From Bacillota bacterium (lineage in GTDB: Bacteria; Bacillota; UBA4882; UBA8346): a stretch of DNA of 64,000 nt. The notes below the pieces were generated by a model. The model was not told where the DNA came from. It made no database searches and saw nothing but the letters and a program-made list of their open reading frames with translations. This document shows positions 18,119 to 27,376 of the stretch, in pieces; positions within the stretch are counted from its first letter, which is position 1, and the number at the start of each line of letters is the position of its first letter. The DNA is taken from contig JAEZJQ010000010.1 in the NCBI GenBank assembly GCA_023436305.1, positions 5,463 through 69,462 of the forward strand, read 5' to 3'. Position numbers and translations under genes: made by a program.

Positions 18119-21100
18119 TTAAAAGTCAAAGGTGACTTCTTCCTTAATCACCCGGTCCAGGCCGGAATGCTGCCCTTCCAGTTTGATTTCATTCAGGGCC
18201 ATGAAGGGACGGGCGGTGATAGTTTCCAAAATTGATACATAGTCTTTAGCCATGCGCTGCATGGTTTCCCTCCGGTACAACCCGGTGCTGTACTCAAAAT
18301 AAAACTTCAATCGGTCCCCTTCTTCCCAGCCCTGGAGCAATATATCAAATTTCGCCGTTTCATTCCTGAGTGGATATTCGAAAAACTTCAATTCCGGCAC
18401 CGGTTCGATCCGGATATCCACCGCTTGCAATACAAATAAGGTGTCAAATAAGGGATTCCGGCTGGGGTTCCGCGGCAAATCCAGTTTGTCAACCAGTTCG
18501 TCAAACTGATAGTCCTGGTTTTGGTAAGCTTGCAACGCGTTCTCTTTCACCTCTAACAGGAAACCGAAGAAATTTTTATAACCTTCGGGTTGATTCCGCA
18601 TTACCAAAGTGTTGACAAACATTCCGATGACGCTTTCCAGGTCGGCGTGGGAGCGCCCGGCGATGGGCGAACCGATACAGATATCTTCCTGTCCGCTGTA
18701 TTTGGATAACAGGATATTAAAGGCGGCCAGAAAGACCATATAAAGGGTGGCATTGGCTGTGGCGGCCAGGCGGTTGACGGCATCCGCAAGTTCCGCGCTG
18801 GTTTCGAAGGGGAAACGGTCCCCCTCAAAACTCCGGACCGCCGGACGGGGAAAATCGGTGGGCAGGTTTAATACCGGTATTTTCCCGGCGAAACGTTGCA
18901 GCCAGTATTCTTCCTGGGGTTTGATTTTGCCGCTTTTTTGCTGCTCATCTTGCCAAACTGCATAGTCTTTATATTGAATCCGTAATTCCGGCAAGGTTTT
19001 GCCTTCATATAAAAGCATGCATTCCTGAACTAACAGTCCCATGGAAGTACCGTCGGAGATGATATGGTGCATGTCATACAACAAAAGATGCCGTGTGGCG
19101 CCCATCCGGATAACTTCCACCCGGAGTAGCGGCGCTTGATTTAAATCAAAGGGGCGGATGAAACCATCCACCATGGCAGCGACTTCTTCCTCGGGCGCTT
19201 CCTGCCAGGAAATGACCAAATCCGCGGTAGGCCAAATTTTCTGAACCGGGTCGCCATTCACCATCGCAAATGAAGTCCGCAGGCTCTCATGGCGGGCAAT
19301 TACTTTGGAAAACGCTTCTACCAAACGGTTTTGGTCTAAATCCCCTGCGATGACCATGGCTCCCGGCTGGTTGTAACTTAACGCGCCGGGTTCCATTTGG
19401 CTGAGAATGTAGATCCGCTTTTGCGCGGCGGACATTGGATAATATTCACGATATGCCACCGGTTGAATGGCGCTGAAGAGACTGGACGTCTCCCGTTCCA
19501 AATACTCCGCTAAATTCCGGATGGTGGGCGTCTCAAATATTTGCCGGATGGGTACCTCCACCTGCAATTCCTTATGCAGCCTTGAAGCCAAACCAATGGC
19601 TTTTAACGAATCGCCTCCCAAATCAAAAAAGCTATCGCCGGCGCCGATTTGTTCAAACCCCAGCAACTCTTGCCAAACTTTCATTAGTTTCTTCTCCATG
19701 GTAGTTTGGGGTTCCATATAGGGATTGCTAAGTTCCGGCCGTTGATAAAGCGCAGTTTTTACCTCTGAGTTGGCAGCTTGTTTCAGGCTCTCAAGCTTTA
19801 CCCATTTATCAATACGGGCTCCCAGATCTCCCGTGGAAACGGCCACCTGGTAAATATCCGCCATATCCAGGGCTTTGTGAAATGCTTTGATTCCCTCGTC
19901 CGGATTGATGATCAGCTGGTCCGTTTCCATCCCCGCCAAACCGGGCGGTATTTCATCCGGATTCAGCCTCCAGCCGTCCCAATTGATACTTAACCAGGTG
20001 GTTTTCCCGGCGAAGCTGGCCTGTTGAGCGAAAGCATCCATGAATGAATTGGCGGCGGCGTATGCCGCAAAACCGATGCCGCCCAGGATGGAGGCCAGGG
20101 ATGACATGCAGATCCCAAAATCCAATTCCCGGGATTGAAACACCTGGTAAAGGGATAACAGGCCCCGGACCTTGGCCAAAAAGAATGTTTCACAATCGGA
20201 TTTGGCCATATCCGCCATGGTCTTCACGCCGATCGCCGCAGCGGCGTGGATGACCCCGTGAATGGTCCCGAACCGATCTTCCGCCTGGCGGACAATGGCT
20301 TCAAGTTGCTCCGGACTGGATAAATCGCTGGTAAAAACCAGTACCCCGACTCCCAGAGCTTCAATTTCCTTTAGTTGATTAATTCTTCTGCTGGTAAGAT
20401 CGGAAGAATCATGACTTACCAGCCACTGTTCCCAGTCAGTGCGGGCGGGAAAGGCGGAATGTCCGATGAGCGCCAGGTTGGCCTTCACCGTTTCGGCCAG
20501 ATTCCGGGCAAGCAGCATCCCAATTTTGCCCAATCCGCCAGTGATCAGATAGGTCCCCTGCTGTCTGAGCCGGGACGCAGGACGATTCACCATTGCCTCC
20601 TGAATATCAGGTGATTCCCGGCGGATGGGTTTGAAGATCTGGCCCCAGCGCCGGGACCCCCGGTACGCCACCACCGGCTCCACAGCGGAAGCCAGGCATT
20701 CGTTCACCAGATCGCTCATCAATTTATTTTCACGGATACTGTCCGGCTCCGGCAATTCCAGATCGATAAACTTGCATGAAATATAAGGATATTCCTGGGG
20801 GATCACCTTACAAGGACCAATCATCATCGCTTTTCCGGCGATTAGCGGTTCATCGCCGGTCACTGCTTGCGTTTGATCGGTAAATACCGTCATTTGCAAC
20901 GGCTCATTGATTTTTACTCTTCCAATGGCCCGGGCCAGATACAATAGACTATAAAAACCCTGATCCAAGAATTGTTCCGCCGGATCCATCAGACCCATAT
21001 GACTGCCGCTTTTGGACGGATGATCACTTGCGTCCGGATTGCCGGTAATACTCCACAAATGAATGATTTTCGTTGGAAATTCACCGTTTGTAGCCAATTC

Positions 21101-24100
21101 CCGGAGTAGCTCCTGATAATCAGTTTCATTTTGGGGCTGGATGGTGTATTGCTCCGGTGTTGATTTTGAAAATTTTGAACCAGGACGGACCAGTACCGGA
21201 CAGAATCCGGCCTTTTGCAACCGGGCCGTAAAACTTACGCTAAAGCGTTGATTGTTTAAGAATACCAAGCAGCGCTTCCGCCCGTTGTCCGCCAGGACCG
21301 GGTTCTCGGGGACGGCGGGTGGAATCCTCTCCCATGACGGCAGATAAAACCATTCCAGCATTGCTTTCTTGGTGAGGGTTTCCGGTTCCGGCATGGATCG
21401 CAATTGTTTCAAAGGGACTTCGTCAATCCAGAAACGCTGCCGTTCAAAGGGATAGGTGGGCAGAGAAACCCGCCGCCGCCGCTGGTCCTTGTAAAATTCC
21501 ACCCATTGAATCCGCGCTCCGTGACACCATAACGTTCCAAGCAGGGTTAACAAATGATACTGATCGGAAATATTTTCCTGGGGCAGCCGGACGGCATTGA
21601 TTAGCAGATACTCCGCCGGATGGAACCCGGGTTGTTGCCGGATCAGGTCCGTCAAAGTCTGACCCCCGCCCACTTGGATGAGGATTTTTCGTCCGGAACC
21701 AAGCAATTTGCCGAGTCCATCGCTAAATTTCACGGTGTTTCGTAACTGGCGGATCCAGTATTCGGGGTTGGTGGCCTCGGCGGCGGTGATCCAGTCCCCG
21801 GTTACATTTGAGAGATATGGAATTTGCGGCGCCGACAGCTTCGTTTGTTTGACTTTTTCCAGGAATCGCGCCAGGACGGGTTCCGAAAGCGCCGCTTGAA
21901 AAGCTTGGGAATCGGCGGCGTCTTTTCCAGCGGCAGCCATGGCCTCCTCCCGCAACAATTGCCCGCGCCAGGAAGTCAGGGTCAGCGCGTCTTCCAGTGA
22001 AAGCACCCCCGCCAGACAGGCGGCAACGTATTCGCCGATATCTTGCCCGATCATGCTATGCGGTTTCAAACCCCATTTCATGAACAACTTCGCCAAGGCA
22101 TATTCAAAGCTGAAAATCAGCGGTTGATCAAGCGCCGGATTATGAATACTTTCATCCACTTCATTTTCCGGGTAAAAAAGCCCGAGAAGGTCGATATTCA
22201 TAGCTTGTTTCAGCAATACGGCACAGCGATCCATCTCATCCCGGAAGTATGATTCAGTTTCGTATAACTCCCGTCCCATATTGGGATACCAAGAACCTTG
22301 TCCTGGGAAAACCATGGCCACAGCCGGGCTATCCTCCGGGGCCTGGGTTTCCTCCGCTTCCCGGAGCAAAAGTTCCACAACATTCACCGGATCGGCGCAC
22401 ACCACCATTCTCCGGCAGGCAAAATGTTCCCGGCCAACAGCCAGTGTATAAGCCACATCGGCGATATTCGTCACACGATTATTCTCGAAATACCCTGCCA
22501 AACCAACGGTGGACCGGGTCAAAGCCGTTTGAGTTCTGGCGGAAATCAGCAACAAATGCCACTGGCGGCTGGGCGACCCGGCTTCGGGAGCCGGAGCTTC
22601 CTCAAGAACTACATGGGCATTGGTTCCGCCGATTCCGAATGAGCTTACCCCGGCGCGTAAGGGATATGAATCATTCTGCCAATTCGTTAACCGGGTATTT
22701 ACCATAAACGGGCTATTCTCAAAATCAATCCGGGGATTGGGGGTTTCAAAATGCAAACTGGGTGGAATTTGCCGGTGATGCAACGCCAGCGCCGTTTTGA
22801 TGAAACCCGCGATTCCTGCTGCGTCATCCAGGTGGCCAATATTGGTCTTTACCGAGCCGATGGCGCAAAACTGTTTTTTCCGGGTATGAAAAGCTTGTTT
22901 TAAAGCTTCAATCTCAATCGGATCGCCCAAGGTCGTCCCGGTCCCGTGGGTTTCTATATAACCGATGTTCTCCGGTTCCACCCGCCCCATTTGCTGGGCG
23001 AGCCGGATCACTTCCGTTTGGCCTTCCACGCTGGGCGCGGTATAGCCAACCTTGCGCCGCCCGTCATTATTCACCGCCACGCCTTTAATCACGGCATAAA
23101 TATGATCCCCATCCGCAAGAGCGCTTGCCAACGGCTTTAAAACCACCACTCCGGCGCCCTCCCCTCCGACGGTGCCCTTGGCTGCGAAGTCAAAGGCCCG
23201 GCAGTGGCCGTCCGGCGACATAATCATATCTTCTTGATATACATAGCCGTTTTTATGCGGCAAAGCAATGGAGACCCCGCCGGCCAAAGCGATCTGGCAA
23301 GTCCCGGTTCGTAATGCCTGGCAGGCGGATTCAATCGCCGCCAAGGAAGTGGAACAGGCCGTGGTCACAAAGACGCTGGGTCCTTTCAAGTTGAGTTGAT
23401 AAGAGATCCGGGTCGTCAAGAACCTTTTATCCAGTAACAGCGTCCGGGCGAACGGTCCCGAGACGTCCCGGGTGTCAAAGAGACCCAGCATCTCCCAGTA
23501 ATAATTGGGACTCGCTCCAGCGTACAGGCCGATCCGCCCCTGATATTGATAAGGGTTATAACCGGCATCTTCCAGCGCTTCCCACACGCACTCAGAAAAT
23601 ACCCTCACTTGGGGATCAAGCATCCGGGCATCACTGGGGCTATACCCGAAAAAAGCGGCGTCGAAATACTCCACATTGCCGATAATGCCTTTGGCTTTCA
23701 CATAGTCCGGCCGGTTTATGATTTCCGGATCAATACCGGCTTCGGCCAGTTCAGTGTCGCTGAAAAAGGAGATGGACTCCACTCCCTGGCTTAGATTGCG
23801 CCAAAAAGCGGCGATATTCTCCGCCCCCGGGAATCGCCCCGCCATTCCAATCACCGCAACATCCAGTCCGGACTGTTCCCGGCCGGAATCAGATAGGTTC
23901 TTCCCCACCCCTGCAGGAAGGGATAGAGCGCTTTCCGGGCTTTCTCCGGCTTGATTGGGGCGGAGATAACCGGCCAGCGAACGGATGGTTGGATATTGAA
24001 ATAAATCCACGGTGGCGATGGGCTTGCCCAGTTTCTGTCCCAGCAGTGAACTCACTTTAATCAGGCGCAATGAGTTGCCCCCGGCTTCAAAAAAGTTATC

Positions 24101-27100
24101 ATCCATTCCGATCCGGTCCAAATTCAGGACTTCTTTCCAGATGGCGCTGATCATCAGTTCCAAGCCGGTTTCCGGGGCCACATACTCTACTCCGGTGGAG
24201 ATGCTCCCTTCGGGTTCCGGCAAGTTCTTCCGGTCCACTTTTCCATTGGGGCTTAGCGGCATCCGGTCCAGTATGATAAAATACGCAGGAATCATGTAGT
24301 CCGGAAGTTCCTTCCCCAACATGGCCCGCAACTCCGGTATCTTCCATTCCCGTTCCGCCACCAGATAGGCGCACAGGTATTTTTCGCCCCGGGGATCATC
24401 CCGGGTGACCACGACGGCTTCCTTGACGGACGGTTCCTTGAGCAACTGGCTTTCAATCTCGCCCAATTCGATCCTAAACCCCCGAATCTTAACCTGCTGG
24501 TCAATCCGTCCCAGATATTCAATGTCCCCATCCGGCAACCACCGGGCCAGGTCTCCCGTTTTGTACAATTTTGATTGCTGGGCCGGGATTTCCGATGGCT
24601 GATGGAAATCTTCTTCATGCGGTGGATTCAATCCGGAATCTTGATTTGGTAATCCGGAATCCGCAATGTGAACTCTGGAAACAAAAGGATTTGGGACAAA
24701 TTTTTCGGTGGTGAGTCCGGGTTTATTCAAATAACCCCGCGCCAGGCCGTCGCCGGCGATACAAAGTTCCCCGGGAACGCCAATGGGCTGGATTTGATAG
24801 TCAGGATTTACGATATAAAGCTGGATGTTATCAATGGGTTTGCCGATAGGTACGATCTCCGGATTCTGTCCGGTGGAGCAGTCGAAATAGGATACATCCA
24901 CCGTGGCTTCCGTTGGGCCGTAAAGGTTGTGCAGTTTGGTCCGGTGTTTTGAATATAATAACTCATTAAACCGTTGCGTCTGCTGTGGGCTAAGCGCCTC
25001 GCCGCTTGCAAAAACCCGCCGCAGACTTGCCAACCCGCTGGTATCGCCGTTTGCTTCCAAATATTCGAGAAAGATGTTCAACATGGAGGGCACAAAATGC
25101 ATGGTGGTAATCTGGTGTTTGGTTACGGCGGTAATGATGGCCTGCGGATCTTTTTCGCCCCCTGGAATCAGCAGACAAAGTCTGGCTCCCACCATGGACC
25201 ACCAGAATAACTCCCAGACGGATACGTCAAAAGTGTACGGCGTCTTTTGGAGGATGGCGTCATCTTCCGTGATCGGATATTGTTTTTGCATCCAGTGAAT
25301 CCGGTTCACCACGGAATAATGCTCAATCATCGTTCCCTTCGGTTTACCGGTGGAACCGGAAGTGTAAATCACATAAGCCAAATCGTTGGAAGAATTGACT
25401 TTGGAAGGATTCGCGGTCTCTCCTTGATACAAAACCGGATCCTCCAGATTCAGCGTCTCTCCGGCAAACAGTACTAAAGCTCCGGCCTTTTGGGTTAACA
25501 GGATGGGGGTGGCGCTGTCCTCCAGGATATAACGGATCCGTTCCGCCGGATATCCCGGATCAATGGGCAAATAGGCTCCACCCGCCTTCAGGATTCCCAT
25601 GAGCCCCAGGATCATCTCCTGCGAGCGGTTTACCATGATTCCCACGATGCTATCCCGGCCAACTCCTTTTTTCCGCAATACTCCGGCCAATTGGTTGGAT
25701 TTTTCATTGAGTTCCCCGTAGCTAAGTTGTTGGTCCTCAAAAATAACCGCGATATTATCCGGCGTTCGTGCCACTTGCTCCTCAAACAACTGATAAATGG
25801 TCTTTTCTTTTGGATATGTGGCGGTTGTATTATTAAAATCCAGAAGAATCTGCCGTTTTTCAGCTACGGCCATCATGTCGATCCCCGATATTTTCAGATC
25901 CGGGTTCCAGCAGACGGCTTGCAAGATATTTTGAAAATGTCTGGCCAATCTCCGGATGGTTTCCGCCCGAAAAAGTTTGACACAATATTCGAAGTGCAAA
26001 TGGATCTGCCCCTGCGCCTCAAATGCGGTAATGGAAAAATCAAATTTGGCGGTTTTATTTTCCACCGGATAAGGGCTGAATGCTAGCTTTCCGCTTTGTC
26101 CGAGGTAGTTATTCATATTTTCGTACGAAAACATTACATCAAAGAGCGGGTTCCGGCTTATGTCCCGTTTCAGTTCCAGCTTTTCCACCAGTTCTTCAAA
26201 TTGGTAATTTTGGTTTTCGAAAGCGCTTAACGTATTTTCCCTGACTTGCCCCAGGAATTCCCTGAATGTCCTGGTTCCCGCCGGATAATTTCGAAGCGCC
26301 AGCATGTTGACGAACATGCCAATGATCTGCTGCAAATCGGAATGAAAACGGCCTGCTACCGGCGTGCCGATGATGATATCCTGCTGCCCGGAATATTTGG
26401 ATAATAAGATATTACAAGCGGCCAACAGCACCATATATCCAGTAGCCCCGGTCCGGTTGGCCAGTTGGTTGATTTGGCCCGTAAGCTCCGCGCCAATCAC
26501 CCATTCCAGACTGTCTCCTTCAAAACTCTGCTGCGCCGGACGGGGGTGGTCGGTGGGGAAATTCAATACCGGGATTTCCCCCGAAAAGCAGGCGGTCCAA
26601 TAGTCTTCCTGGGATTTAGCGGCACCGTTTTGGAGGGACTCATTCTGCCAGACGGCATAATCCCGGTATTGCAGCCGCAGAGGTGGCAATTCTCGCCCCT
26701 CATATAACCCGATGAACTCCCGGACCATAATATCCCGGGATACTCCATCGGCGATGATATGATGCATATCAAAGATTAGAATATGCTTTTCCGGATGAAG
26801 CCAGATCAACTCCACCCGCAACAAAGGGGCCTGATGGAGTTCAAAGGGCCGGATAAACTCCCGGATGATTTCCGGAACCTCCGCTTCCCGGGCCGTCACC
26901 ATAGTGACCTGAAACTGGACCCCCGGGTGAATTTGTTGGGTGATCTCCCCATCCACCATCTGAAATGAAGTTCGCAGAATATCATGCCGCCCGACCAGGG
27001 ATTGAAAGACGCTTTCCAGCCGCGGGCGATCCAGTTCCCCTTCAATGATTACGGCACCCGGCAAATTGTAGCTGGTATTGGCGCTTTCGATTTGGTTCAA

Positions 27101-27295
27101 GATAAATAAACGCTTCTGGGCCGGGGCCACTGGATAATATTCACATGGCGGCGCCGGTTGAATCGGTTGATATGAAGTATTTTGCAACTCCTGAAAATTT
27201 TTCGCCAAATTCAGGCCTTCGGTTTTTAAACGCTGTTCCAGTAACCGCCGTTGTTCAGGAGTTAAGTTAGCGATTCGTTTTGAAAGATCGGCCAT
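18119..27295 (-). CDS. Hybrid NRPS-PKS, C-A(Ser)-PCP-KS-(dead AT)-KR-ACP-C
   Basis: ATG 27295 lies 6 nt behind GGAAAGGTG; the longer frame to 27343 lacks a comparable site. The protein has 3058 residues. A docking-like helix (MADLSKRIANLTPEQRRLLE) precedes C1 with HHIIADG near 178. The A domain has YTSGSTGKPKG near 648 and pocket D-V-W-H-F-S-L-V-D, a serine code. The PCP is GGNSLRL near 1070. The KS has TACSTS near 1315, HGTGTTLGDP and KTNIGHLD. The AT is a relic, with GQDIGE near 1748 in place of GHSxGE. The KR has GGLGKIG near 2252 and SSLAS...YAAAN near 2408. The ACP has GGDSLKA near 2565, and C2 has HHIISDG near 2743. The C-terminus is KEEVTFDF, similar to the tails of the genes ending at 31996, 33272 and 35048. 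It should add Ser, then a beta-hydroxy ketide unit. Confidence 0.95.
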   Translation of the reverse strand: MADLSKRIANLTPEQRRLLEQRLKTEGLNLAKNFQELQNTSYQPIQPAPPCEYYPVAPAQKRLFILNQIESANTSYNLPGAVIIEGELDRPRLESVFQSLVGRHDILRTSFQMVDGEITQQIHPGVQFQVTMVTAREAEVPEIIREFIRPFELHQAPLLRVELIWLHPEKHILIFDMHHIIADGVSRDIMVREFIGLYEGRELPPLRLQYRDYAVWQNESLQNGAAKSQEDYWTACFSGEIPVLNFPTDHPRPAQQSFEGDSLEWVIGAELTGQINQLANRTGATGYMVLLAACNILLSKYSGQQDIIIGTPVAGRFHSDLQQIIGMFVNMLALRNYPAGTRTFREFLGQVRENTLSAFENQNYQFEELVEKLELKRDISRNPLFDVMFSYENMNNYLGQSGKLAFSPYPVENKTAKFDFSITAFEAQGQIHLHFEYCVKLFRAETIRRLARHFQNILQAVCWNPDLKISGIDMMAVAEKRQILLDFNNTTATYPKEKTIYQLFEEQVARTPDNIAVIFEDQQLSYGELNEKSNQLAGVLRKKGVGRDSIVGIMVNRSQEMILGLMGILKAGGAYLPIDPGYPAERIRYILEDSATPILLTQKAGALVLFAGETLNLEDPVLYQGETANPSKVNSSNDLAYVIYTSGSTGKPKGTMIEHYSVVNRIHWMQKQYPITEDDAILQKTPYTFDVSVWELFWWSMVGARLCLLIPGGEKDPQAIITAVTKHQITTMHFVPSMLNIFLEYLEANGDTSGLASLRRVFASGEALSPQQTQRFNELLYSKHRTKLHNLYGPTEATVDVSYFDCSTGQNPEIVPIGKPIDNIQLYIVNPDYQIQPIGVPGELCIAGDGLARGYLNKPGLTTEKFVPNPFVSRVHIADSGLPNQDSGLNPPHEEDFHQPSEIPAQQSKLYKTGDLARWLPDGDIEYLGRIDQQVKIRGFRIELGEIESQLLKEPSVKEAVVVTRDDPRGEKYLCAYLVAEREWKIPELRAMLGKELPDYMIPAYFIILDRMPLSPNGKVDRKNLPEPEGSISTGVEYVAPETGLELMISAIWKEVLNLDRIGMDDNFFEAGGNSLRLIKVSSLLGQKLGKPIATVDLFQYPTIRSLAGYLRPNQAGESPESALSLPAGVGKNLSDSGREQSGLDVAVIGMAGRFPGAENIAAFWRNLSQGVESISFFSDTELAEAGIDPEIINRPDYVKAKGIIGNVEYFDAAFFGYSPSDARMLDPQVRVFSECVWEALEDAGYNPYQYQGRIGLYAGASPNYYWEMLGLFDTRDVSGPFARTLLLDKRFLTTRISYQLNLKGPSVFVTTACSTSLAAIESACQALRTGTCQIALAGGVSIALPHKNGYVYQEDMIMSPDGHCRAFDFAAKGTVGGEGAGVVVLKPLASALADGDHIYAVIKGVAVNNDGRRKVGYTAPSVEGQTEVIRLAQQMGRVEPENIGYIETHGTGTTLGDPIEIEALKQAFHTRKKQFCAIGSVKTNIGHLDDAAGIAGFIKTALALHHRQIPPSLHFETPNPRIDFENSPFMVNTRLTNWQNDSYPLRAGVSSFGIGGTNAHVVLEEAPAPEAGSPSRQWHLLLISARTQTALTRSTVGLAGYFENNRVTNIADVAYTLAVGREHFACRRMVVCADPVNVVELLLREAEETQAPEDSPAVAMVFPGQGSWYPNMGRELYETESYFRDEMDRCAVLLKQAMNIDLLGLFYPENEVDESIHNPALDQPLIFSFEYALAKLFMKWGLKPHSMIGQDIGEYVAACLAGVLSLEDALTLTSWRGQLLREEAMAAAGKDAADSQAFQAALSEPVLARFLEKVKQTKLSAPQIPYLSNVTGDWITAAEATNPEYWIRQLRNTVKFSDGLGKLLGSGRKILIQVGGGQTLTDLIRQQPGFHPAEYLLINAVRLPQENISDQYHLLTLLGTLWCHGARIQWVEFYKDQRRRRVSLPTYPFERQRFWIDEVPLKQLRSMPEPETLTKKAMLEWFYLPSWERIPPAVPENPVLADNGRKRCLVFLNNQRFSVSFTARLQKAGFCPVLVRPGSKFSKSTPEQYTIQPQNETDYQELLRELATNGEFPTKIIHLWSITGNPDASDHPSKSGSHMGLMDPAEQFLDQGFYSLLYLARAIGRVKINEPLQMTVFTDQTQAVTGDEPLIAGKAMMIGPCKVIPQEYPYISCKFIDLELPEPDSIRENKLMSDLVNECLASAVEPVVAYRGSRRWGQIFKPIRRESPDIQEAMVNRPASRLRQQGTYLITGGLGKIGMLLARNLAETVKANLALIGHSAFPARTDWEQWLVSHDSSDLTSRRINQLKEIEALGVGVLVFTSDLSSPEQLEAIVRQAEDRFGTIHGVIHAAAAIGVKTMADMAKSDCETFFLAKVRGLLSLYQVFQSRELDFGICMSSLASILGGIGFAAYAAANSFMDAFAQQASFAGKTTWLSINWDGWRLNPDEIPPGLAGMETDQLIINPDEGIKAFHKALDMADIYQVAVSTGDLGARIDKWVKLESLKQAANSEVKTALYQRPELSNPYMEPQTTMEKKLMKVWQELLGFEQIGAGDSFFDLGGDSLKAIGLASRLHKELQVEVPIRQIFETPTIRNLAEYLERETSSLFSAIQPVAYREYYPMSAAQKRIYILSQMEPGALSYNQPGAMVIAGDLDQNRLVEAFSKVIARHESLRTSFAMVNGDPVQKIWPTADLVISWQEAPEEEVAAMVDGFIRPFDLNQAPLLRVEVIRMGATRHLLLYDMHHIISDGTSMGLLVQECMLLYEGKTLPELRIQYKDYAVWQDEQQKSGKIKPQEEYWLQRFAGKIPVLNLPTDFPRPAVRSFEGDRFPFETSAELADAVNRLAATANATLYMVFLAAFNILLSKYSGQEDICIGSPIAGRSHADLESVIGMFVNTLVMRNQPEGYKNFFGFLLEVKENALQAYQNQDYQFDELVDKLDLPRNPSRNPLFDTLFVLQAVDIRIEPVPELKFFEYPLRNETAKFDILLQGWEEGDRLKFYFEYSTGLYRRETMQRMAKDYVSILETITARPFMALNEIKLEGQHSGLDRVIKEEVTFDF
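21640..22320 (-). other. Degenerate acyltransferase domain (Ser to Asp)
   Basis: The domain has FPGQGSWYPNMG and GEYVAACLAGVLSLEDAL, but the nucleophile elbow is GQDIGE, so Ser is Asp. The stretch between WRGQLL and APQIPYLSN is only about 50 residues, so the subdomain containing the catalytic His is deleted. It shares this lesion with the AT relic at 2870-3530, which suggests loss before the module duplicated. Confidence 0.85.
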
Positions 27296-27301
27296 GAAAA
27301 A

Positions 27302-27310
27302 CACCTTTCC
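27302..27310 (-). promoter_or_regulatory. Ribosome binding site fixing the 27295 start
   Basis: GGAAAGGTG on the minus strand with a 6-nt spacer to ATG 27295. It excludes the extra 16 residues of the longer open frame, which would encode the GC-rich palindrome at 27326-27342. Confidence 0.75.
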
Positions 27311-27325
27311 CGTAATAATCCCCAA

Positions 27326-27342
27326 TGCGCGCTTGCCGCGCA
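27326..27342. repeat. GC palindrome TGCGCG-n5-CGCGCA
   Basis: A perfect 6-bp inverted repeat with a 5-nt loop in the gap before the 27295 gene, close to its ribosome binding site. Similar CGCGCG-rich palindromes occur at 17929, 35027, 39903 and 49953. Confidence 0.6.
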
Positions 27343-27376
27343 AAGATGCTCCCCGCCCGTATAAAGCATTTTTTTC

